Below, in pieces: positions 56,095 through 64,000 of a stretch of DNA of 64,000 nucleotides (its first letter is position 1; every line of letters starts with the position of its first letter). The DNA comes from Trichobilharzia szidati (Eukaryota; Platyhelminthes; Trematoda; Strigeidida; Schistosomatidae), in the NCBI GenBank assembly GCA_944472155.2, contig OX235271.1:66570416-66634415 (forward strand), given 5' to 3'. A program made the position numbers and the translations under genes. The notes beneath the pieces are model-generated. The model had not been told where the DNA came from and did not search any database. It was given only the letters and a program-made list of their open reading frames with translations.

Positions 56095-56925
56095 ATGTGC
56101 ACTATCATACAGAAAATTAATATTGACCCTCTATGGGAAATCGAATGATAGAGACTTCAGACCTCAAAATCTCTTCTATTAACAAAAGATACATGTATCA
56201 GAAGAGAATAATCAAATTAGGTCGTTCCAGTAAAAATTTTAACGTCTCGGTTTCTAATCTTCATATTATAAATAATTTAGAAGTAGATATGAATGATTTT
56301 GATGAAAATATTGATACAGGAATCACTTACAAAACTTGAGATTATTGCAACTGATTTCATATATCATTATAAATATGCAGTGGACGTGGTGATTGACTAC
56401 TGACATTACTGCATTAAGTGAATGTTCACCATTATTTGTTTTTATTTACTGTAAGTGCGCAATACAAACGATTCAGCCGAATATGAATTTCTGGTTCTGT
56501 TGTCCTCTTCGCCGTATCGAGTAGTTAAACTTGCAAGTAAACACTACACAAATTTTAAGGTTAGCGAAGAGAAGCATCTAGAAAATTAAAGTTTCTGATG
56601 CCATTCCAGTTACTTGATTTGCCTGCAGTCATAAATTTTGTCCAGTAACTATAGCAACACAGAACACATAATTTGGAGGTTTGTTTAGGCATGAGTTTGC
56701 CTTGGTTAAAATTTAAAAAAAAAACAATGTAATTGCTGTAAAATACCTAGCAACTTAACGACATCAATAAAGTTTGTTCAATGAAAAATAATTCCAAGTC
56801 GACTGTTAGAAAAAATAATACATTTTCCACAGTAAAAGCCATTTGAGGTCATTTAGGAATGTCCTGTTACATGAAATATAGAGTTATAAATAATGAATAC
56901 ATATAATAGCAAAAAGAAGAAGAAC
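56095..56925. other. Anonymous AT-rich spacer
   Basis: A 68-codon plus frame at 56133-56339 (MGNRMIETSDLKISSINKRY at its start) is Asn/Ile/Lys-rich, with no domain recognised; it could be chance. No repeats recognised. Confidence 0.4.
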
Positions 56926-56929
56926 TCTA

Positions 56930-57400
56930 TATGATTAGTATTATTATTATTCTTTGTGAGTTCTGAGAAGAACATAGGGCTTCAGTAGCTCATTTTCATT
57001 TCACTTCCTTATCTACAGTCCTTTAGCGTAGGCTCCGCGAATACCAATACACTTTCACTTCCTAGTCATACGATCTGCTAAACGCCAACCTCGGAAGCCC
57101 ATCTCTTTGCACACCAGTCAGGTTCCGGCAGACAGCCTTATGTGTGATATCAGTCGACTTTCTCCAGAGTGTATATTCAATCTGCCTACATTTTGTTTCT
57201 GCATATTTGTTGATCGATAGGTTCTTGGTTGGCTGTCTGCCAGAGTTCCTTGATGCCAATCCTTTCTGGTCGTTTAACTTTCAGCAGGCAGGGAAGGCAT
57301 TTGATTATAAAATTATAAAATGTATAAGACAAATAACAAAAAGCAATCATCAAAACACAACTAAGAGAGGATTCAAAACGTCTTTGATGTTTCCCCATAA
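56930..57400 (-). mobile_element. RTE-B 3' fragment
   Basis: Minus-strand reading VKRPERIGIKELWQTANQEP followed by IDQQICRNK matches the RTE-B C-terminus at 62.5 kb (RWPERITNKKLWEQTKQEPI followed by AQQICRRK). It then runs through degraded coding to the family 3' end (gaagccctatgttcttctca) and an AATAATAATAAT tail near 56940. It is 5'-truncated and carries stops and shifts. Confidence 0.7.
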
Positions 57401-57404
57401 GAAG

Positions 57405-57805
57405 TAATTATCAGTGACTAGACGTAGGCTATTTAATAAAAGTTGAACTGAGGTGAAGTTTACGTCTGCGAGCCGATCCAAAAATAAACCACTATAAAAC
57501 ATCTGAAAAGAAGGTGGAATGTTGTATTTTGTTTAAGAAACACTGGTAAAGGACTAAGTGAGATCGAAAATTCAACACATTTACTGAATCAGTTACTGAA
57601 AAGGAAAAGGAAAACTTAGACATCGAAGAAAACGTATCACAAGAATTTTAACTTTTGAAAATGATTACAAGTAGTCTTTGCAGATTACTTGTAAGGACTT
57701 GTGTATACAACTAATGATGCATTAAGTATTTTATTCAGTTTACAGCCTCGGTTGATCATGAATGTAATGGGCACTCTTAACGCCTAACATCTACAAATGT
57801 TGTTA
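57405..57805. other. Anonymous spacer
   Basis: Nothing recognised. Confidence 0.5.
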
Positions 57806-57809
57806 ACGC

Positions 57810-58018
57810 AAACTGTGGCGTTGGTGGCAAAGAAGTTAGGACTCTCGCTGACCATGCACATGGTCCGGGGTTCGACCCCCTGCCGACGCACACCTGATAT
57901 CAATGGTTCGCCTGCAAAATTTGGGCTACTGATATCACATGCTGAAAATTCCATACTTGTAACAAAAATACGGTGTGGAATCAAACTATAATCAAAAATT
58001 AAAATAAATAAGTAAATA
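57810..58018 (+). mobile_element. SINE-1 copy, well preserved
   Basis: tRNA-like head (gttggtggcaaagaagttag, B box ggggttcgaccccctgccga). The hairpin body is TGATATCaatGGTtcGCC, loop, then GGCtACTGATATCA. The 3' part is aaatacggtgtggaatcaaa and an A-rich tail follows. It matches 60.73-60.92 kb closely. No ORF. Confidence 0.85.
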
Positions 58019-58019
58019 A

Positions 58020-60490
58020 AAGACGAAACTTTATATTAGAGTATAAATAACAATACTTCTCAAGAATTCATCAGTTACAAATGATGCACAACGAATATTT
58101 CAATTATATTGTGGTATTGTGACTATTTGTCGGAATTTCAATGGACTTGTTGAGTACTTCATTGAAATCTGCATTCCATCAAAACACTAATTTATCTATG
58201 AATAGTTTCATAAACAACCCTCTCTACCGCCGTATATACAAACAGTAATCTCATCAACGCGTGTATAACGAAGTGTAAATTCAGAGCAGTCATGCTTCAG
58301 ACGTACTCTTACTTTTCTTTTAGTCATGAATAAACTAAATAAGATTCAACGAACTGAATTAGTTAAGCCACTTATACATTCCTATGGTTCCAATAAGGTA
58401 AATCAATAATGCTACTCATAATATCTTGTGGATTTTAGGCAAGTTTAATTAGGTGGGAATGAATAGCACATAGAGGATCATAAAACGAAGAAATGCCTTG
58501 AGCTTATGATGTTTACACTGTCCTGCAAAACAGAGCATAGAATGAACCTTAATAATGCTGCAGTAAAAGTTATGAGACTAGTCATGAAAGAGAGCTTAGG
58601 ATTTCAACTGCATTCACTAGTCTGATTACACCTAAAGTTGAACAAGTGTCCAGTTTATCAGAAATAAAAATTATGTACTCAATTGATTCCACAAAATTTA
58701 GCTTAGGAAAATTTAGAAAGGAATCTTTTATTCAAGGCACCATTTCTCATCAGGACATGGCTACAAATATGTATTGGACAAGTTTTTGTATGAATTAAAA
58801 GTTGGAGAAAATAGTTATCATTAACAATATTTCTCTGGTGCTTTTTCTACTAAAATCGTTTTTCGTCTAAATCCTTCAGTTCCTTTTTTCTCATCCCTTT
58901 GTGTTCCAAATAAAATATTATGCCTCAAGTTTTGTAGTTTCAGGAGTACTTTGAAGGTACCACTGAATCTTACGACCAGAAGAATGAAACCATTTCGATG
59001 AGACGTACTCAACACCCAACAATTAGTAAGACAAAGTTAAAGAATAGTCATCCAAGAGGAACCAATGCACCAATTACCTTCCAACAGCCAACTCTTTACA
59101 GTACACGCCTTCTTTCAGTAATCATTTGCGAATAAGGTGTTTTTTCGCCTGATTTCACTACTTTGATCTGACTGGGCGTTACAAGGCCATTTGTGAGTCC
59201 GTTCCCTTGGGTAACAATTTTTTTAGCTTGGTGATTGATATTTCATAGATTCCCCGAATTCCCATTCAATTTATTCAACTTAGTTAAACAAAAATCAATA
59301 ACAGAAATCATGTTTGCACCTGCTGTCTACTACTAACTGATCGGTATAAGTAGCTGAATACCACTCACGCAGGCCCAGTGGTGCTTTCTGGGCAGAGTGG
59401 CAACTAACCACTCATGTCACTCAATCAAGAGTATACGCATCATGCATTTGTGCTTGCTGCATTAATGGCTATATATAAAATGAACCAGATAACCCATTGT
59501 GGTCTGAATAATCTTGGTTTCTAGTGGAAAATGTGATGAAACTTCACCTCGAATTGTGCAAATTTCAGATGGCGAATTAATTTGTGAATTGTGACATTTT
59601 GCATTTATGTACGTAATTTTGACTCCATAAAATATGATACATAAGATCGCTGAGCTTAGTTTCGTTATTCTAGAAGTATCTCAAATATATCTGCTGACCA
59701 CAATAAATATGACGTATGTCAGTCGACCAAAATAATACATGAAATATGTGTATATTAATTAATAATTAAAACTTTTGTGTTTTTTTATGCTTCACTCAAT
59801 AATTGAGACAAAAACACTTCATTGCATATTCATCAGCATAATAAAACTATGTTGATTCCACTGTCATGTGCATTTTGTTTTCTATAGAACTGCACTTTAG
59901 ACCGTTCGTTGTAATAAAAAGAGGAAGAAAAGGCAAGAGAGACAACAAAACAAGGCGAAATTGTTTTCTTCAGTGACTTGACTGATATAGGGGGCGGAAT
60001 ACCAGCAGTGTGATACAACAACTGTTTCCTATTCGAAGCTACTATTATTTTGGTTAGGGTTATGGTTTGTACTGTGGAAGAGTCGCGAACTTCGATGACA
60101 CAGCTGTCTGGTAACCCACCTCGCGGTTAGCAGTACTTCTATAAATCATATCAAATCTGTACAAACCAACTTTTTGGAAGTTTAGTATACTAACTGTTTA
60201 CCACGTTTATATACTGATGGATACTGCTTCATCACCAGTGTATACTGTAATAGGTGCGATTGGCTGCGTGTGCTTTTAAAAATACTGGTAATTGATTATC
60301 AGTCTATGAAATCGTTGTATTTTGTCCGTGTATTCATTTTTTTCGTGAATTTCTTCAAAGATTAAGTAGTGTAAGTTTTTGTGAATAGAACAGATGAACA
60401 ATCGGTCTATATATGCACCGACTGTGTTAGCCAGTTTCTAATACGTTCAGTAGAAATTCAAAAACACAAAATATCATCGGAAAGGGAAAA
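58020..60490. other. Anonymous AT-rich spacer
   Basis: Short chance frames only. No gene or repeat recognised in 2.5 kb. Confidence 0.45.
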
Positions 60491-60494
60491 GAAG

Positions 60495-60590
60495 GAATGA
60501 TTTCCCTTAATTTCACAGTATCTCATCAGTTGCAGACTATCTGAATTCTAAACAGTTATAAATGACTGAAAATAACAAACCTTAGGTGGT
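60495..60590 (+). repeat. Single diverged copy of the P3 palindrome-arm repeat
   Basis: The stretch ttaatttcacagtatctcat and cagttgcagactatctgaat matches the P3 arm (ctatttcacagattctcatc, agctgcagactacctgaaat). Only about 90 bases are recognisable, with no inverted partner nearby. Confidence 0.65.
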
Positions 60591-60729
60591 AAAATTGTAG
60601 CACCAATTTTATTGTGAAATAAGCAGTTATGTCCTATATTTTACAAACAGTAAAACTTAAGTCTTCTAAACCAAGCTGTTGTCAACTTATATATAATACT
60701 AATTAGAAGGAATAGGGGATGCGAAGTGG

Positions 60730-60925
60730 AGTGCGTTGGTGGCACAGCAGTTAAGACTCTCGTCGACGATGCACGCTGACTGGGGTTCGATCCCCTGCCG
60801 ACGCACATCTGATATCTATGGTCGGCCTGCAAAATTCGGGCTACCGATATCATATGTTGAAAATCCCATACCTGTACCAAAAAAATACGGTGTGGAATCA
60901 AGATGTACTCAAAAATAAAAAAGAT
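60730..60925 (+). mobile_element. SINE-1 copy, well preserved
   Basis: Head: gtgcgttggtggcacagcag and the B box ggggttcgatcccctgccga. Body hairpin: TGATATCtatGGTcgGCC, loop, then GGCtACCGATATCA. The end is aatacggtgtggaatcaaga and an A-rich tail. The acceptor stem keeps gtgcgt/acgcac with a G-T change. Confidence 0.85.
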
Positions 60926-60929
60926 GAAT

Positions 60930-61755
60930 TATAGAGAGTACAATGAATATTACTCCCCTAAAAGGTCACATAACAAGCTGAGAAAATGTAAAAGTGGAAG
61001 CAGTCGGATAGGAGGTGATACAACAGTCAAATGAAGGAGCGTCCAACCAATTTCTTTCTTTTTTCGGCATTATAAATCCAGTTAAAAAGATTCTACTGTA
61101 AGTGCATCCGCCTAAAATAGTGATCCCACATCGTATACAAATCCTTCAGTTCATAAGACTTAAAGTCATCAATAAATTTTTAATATTCATCAGGTGCGAG
61201 ATAGTTATAGACTTTTCGATAACTGACATGATTGCGCCGACAGCTGATATAACTGAGTGGACTTATGCGTGGGTATAATAATACTGTAGCAATAAATAGG
61301 TCTATTCGTCCGTGGTATCTTCCACTTCACTGAGCCACGTAAATATCAAAACACAAAGACTGGCCAGTGACCATTAGGAAACAACTTTTATTAGGAAAAA
61401 GAATGTCATATTTACGCAGTGGCAATTTGATCAAGATCAAGATATGAAAAAGATGAAATGTTACAATGAATCATAAGATGGTTGCTATTTTAAGCCGATT
61501 GCCATTACAGATTACCTTTGCTAAATTCAATCTCTGTCAGGTAATTCAGTTCGATTACACGATTGATGTACTTACTAAAAAAAGCATCGAAACAGCAACT
61601 CACTGTTTATACAGTCTCAATCTAACTTGTAAATAATAAACTTATTATTTCAATCAGTTATATTTATCTTTCTAAAACGTACAGACATATATGTGACTTT
61701 ATTTCAGAAAAGACTTTAAAATGATTTAAAAATGGACGTCTGAACTTCAATTAGG
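60930..61755. other. Anonymous AT-rich spacer
   Basis: Nothing recognised. Confidence 0.5.
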
Positions 61756-61757
61756 AG

Positions 61758-62848
61758 AAACCTAAGCATGAGGACGTTGACCGCGAAGTAATTTGGAAAC
61801 TACTCAAGTACTACGGCGTACCCCAAATATTCATCAACCTTATTCAACAACTGTACGACAACGGCACATGTCAAGTGGTCCACAACGGAAAACTCAGAGA
61901 AGCGTTTGCAGTAAACACAGGAGTCAATTGTCGTGGACTGGATTATGCGTCAGACAGTGGGAAACGAGAAGACAGGGATATCCTGTCCTGACCGACGTGA
62001 AGAACCTAGAAGACCTGGATTTCGCAGATGATTTATGTCTGATGTCACACAAAATCGAAGACTTACAAGAGAAAACCGACAAAGTGGTCGAAGAAGCAGC
62101 AAACACAGGACTCCAGGTGAACATAGACAAGACGGAGGTTATGAAAATAACCAACCAACAACAACAACAACAGCAGCAACATCCAGCGCCAATCACCATC
62201 AACGGGAATGATTTGAAAGAGTTTACTTCATTCACTTATCTAGGGAGCATTGTCTCAACTACAGGAGGAACGGACGAGGGTGTCAAATCAAGAATTGAGA
62301 AGGCGAGAAACACATTCATCAACCTGAAACCAATCTGGAAATCCTCGTCACTCAGCATCAACAACAAAATTCGGACTTTCAATACAAACGTCAAGTCAGT
62401 TCTTCTATACGGATCAGAAACTTGGCCAGTGTGTCACCAAGAATATTTCCAACAGCCTGTTGCAGACATTTATCAACAACTGTCTTCGCTCTATACTGAA
62501 GATCAGATGGCCGGAAAGAATCACAAACAAGAAACTATGGGAACAAACAAAACAGGAACCAATCGCCCAACAAATATGCAGGAGAAAGTGGAGATGGATG
62601 GACACTCGCTGAAGAGGCCGCTGGGTGACATCGCGCATCCGGCCAGTGCTCGAGTGGAAGCCGAAAGGGAAGCGACGAGTGGGACGTCGAAGGGTGACAT
62701 GGAGGAGATCGTGTGAACAGGAACTGAAACAGTATGGATTAACATGGATGCAAGTGAAAAGTACAGCACAAGACAGAATCAAGTGGAGGCGTGCAGTTTG
62801 AAGCCCTATGTTCCACTAGGAACCCAAGGGAACAATAATAATAATAAG
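61758..62848 (+). mobile_element. RTE-B copy, 5'-truncated, with complete 3' end
   Basis: It starts inside RT (VIWKLLKYYGVPQIFINLIQ), has an internal deletion before the FADD block, and runs through the C-terminus. The 3' end is gaagccctatgttccactag and gaacccaagggaacaataat, with an AATAATAATAA tail. The terminal TTCCactaGGAA can form a hairpin. It is the youngest-looking RTE-B copy in the window. Confidence 0.85.
61793..62716 (+). CDS. RTE-B reverse transcriptase fragment, open over 307 codons
   Basis: The open frame contains VKNLEDLDFADDLCLMSHKI at about residues 67-86 with the FADD box intact. VNIDKTEVMKITN leads into a run of eight Gln, then LKEFTSFTYLGSIVSTTGGT, NNKIRTFNTNVKSVLL and YGSETWP. 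RT block A and the PQG block are missing: the text before residue 65 is frame-shifted sequence from the upstream RT, joined by a deletion. After ETWP the true C-terminus continues in another frame (INNCLRSILKIRWPERITNK). It is therefore a chimera of frames and cannot be active. Confidence 0.8.
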   Translation: METTQVLRRTPNIHQPYSTTVRQRHMSSGPQRKTQRSVCSKHRSQLSWTGLCVRQWETRRQGYPVLTDVKNLEDLDFADDLCLMSHKIEDLQEKTDKVVEEAANTGLQVNIDKTEVMKITNQQQQQQQQHPAPITINGNDLKEFTSFTYLGSIVSTTGGTDEGVKSRIEKARNTFINLKPIWKSSSLSINNKIRTFNTNVKSVLLYGSETWPVCHQEYFQQPVADIYQQLSSLYTEDQMAGKNHKQETMGTNKTGTNRPTNMQEKVEMDGHSLKRPLGDIAHPASARVEAEREATSGTSKGDMEEIV

Positions 62849-62849
62849 C

Positions 62850-64000
62850 ATGAGGAGTTTCCAGAGTTATATTTACTGGAATGATGAGGAAAATATGAAG
62901 CAATGTTTAGAGTTGTGGTGGTGTAATACAGACAAGGTATTTCAACGGAATATTATTCTCACATACTGCCGCAGTTCAATACTGCATTAGCAACAGGATA
63001 ATACATGTATTTGAACACTCTATTTTATGTCACTTAATGTAAACCAAAATCACACGCCCAGTAAATATATAAATAGCGGTTTGATCAACTGAAAAATACC
63101 TTGGCTTCTGTTTCTTGTCTTCTGCTGTTATAAATTAGCATCTTGCATGCATGCACACGTTGAGCAGGTAGTTTCACCGTTTATGAGAGGATAAGCGGTA
63201 TTACTAGGCGCCGCAAAATACCGGGTAGTTTAAACAAGAATATGAAAATTGATTTACTCACCGAGAGTAGAATCCTTTGACATTTCAGCAACACATATCC
63301 TATAGTCAAAACTGTCGACGCAGAATTAGAGTATTCTAAATGGAAGTAGTACATTTCTGATGTTAGAAAATTAGTAATTTTAAAGAATAACTGAGGCAAA
63401 GTTCTATTGTGAAGGAGAAATATAACCAATTACTTTTTAACCTCATAACATTTCTGCATAATACACAAGTGAAAAACTTCTCGAGAAAGTGCATTTGTTC
63501 GAAAATAATTTGATAATCGGATACAGATATCCTTGCGAAACTTCAGGAAGTTAAACTGGACAAAATAGTGTGGCAAACTAGGAGCATCTAACTAAAATTC
63601 CTCCTAGCAGAGCAAATAATCATGCTGAACGTTTCCTAAACATGTTGCTACCTTAACTGATTGCTTTAATGCAACAACATTTGTTAGACAGTTCAAACTT
63701 TTCCACTACTACAGACAGAATAAAGTGATAATCGTAAGCTTTCATTCCTGAAGCTAATGAAATTCAAATTCTGCATGGATCAAAGTTTCTGAGTTATTCG
63801 AATCCCGAAATGTGAAAAAGTGTATGAAAATTCATTTGCGTAATAGTTAAGGTCTCACTTGACTAACGGTACCCTCCTGTGTTGAATAGCTAAGTGAATA
63901 ATTTCGACCATGTTTTTTTAAAAAATTTTTTGTACATTTACGTTCCCGGTGGAGCTAGAGGCTTGAATTTTCTGTAGCAGTGGTGTTTATTTTTTACGGG
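62850..64000. other. Anonymous AT-rich spacer
   Basis: No gene or repeat recognised to the end of the window. Confidence 0.45.

Noticed and set aside
1..64000. CRISPR arrays, operons, bacterial genes or phage
   Set aside because: No regular short direct repeats with spacers, no ribosome-binding-site-led genes; all content is eukaryotic repeat DNA.

Overview
Eukaryotic, AT-rich, intron-scale DNA with no operons, no bacterial-type genes and no convincing host gene. The repeats are those of a digenean flatworm, most likely a blood fluke (Schistosoma or a close relative): RTE-clade retrotransposons of the schistosome type, CR1-like non-LTR elements, Penelope-like elements (PLEs) with a GIY-YIG domain, Ty3/Gypsy elements, and tRNA-headed SINEs. 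The organism call rests on recognising these families by eye. No database search was possible.

Layout. 0-32 kb is mostly anonymous AT-rich sequence studded with short, old fragments: two PLE pieces (2.6-3.4, 6.4-6.85 kb), RTE-A and RTE-B 3' ends (4, 5.6-6.3, 8.6-9.3, 14, 20.5-21.1, 26.4 kb), CR1-like 3' parts (10.6-11.6, 24.6-25.0, 27.8-29.2 kb) and three SINE types. One short open frame at 23.1 kb has an F-box-like stretch and is the only weak candidate for a host exon.

32.4-38.2 kb is a decayed CR1-like element on + (ORF1, endonuclease, start of RT) interrupted by a 5'-truncated CR1-like copy on - with a 584-codon open RT frame and intact YADD. 38.2-49.0 kb is a broken Ty3/Gypsy element on - (gag, protease end, RT, RNase H, integrase), split by two RTE insertions. 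A full-length-sized RTE-A (43512-47279, -) is flanked by an exact 12-bp target duplication. A decayed RTE-B (39299-42730, +) is flanked by an 8-bp near-duplication. Removing either insert restores continuous Gypsy coding order.

47.8-53.5 kb holds the most unusual structure. Four long inverted repeats lie there. Three share one repeat family that carries a covarying hairpin followed by CGAAACGTC, like the 3' half of the small hammerhead ribozymes known from Penelope-like elements. One of them has a 17-bp target duplication and so moved as a unit. They surround a PLE (RT plus GIY-YIG, 50.1-51.9 kb) with one stop between its domains and a 27-nt GT-AG segment inside the RT, whose sequence recurs in a palindrome arm.

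52.2-56.1 kb is an old LTR element with recognisable direct LTRs and a broken integrase. 56.9-62.9 kb carries an RTE-B fragment, two well-preserved SINE-1 copies and a 5'-truncated RTE-B copy with its 3' tail. Almost all coding potential belongs to mobile elements that are broken or truncated.
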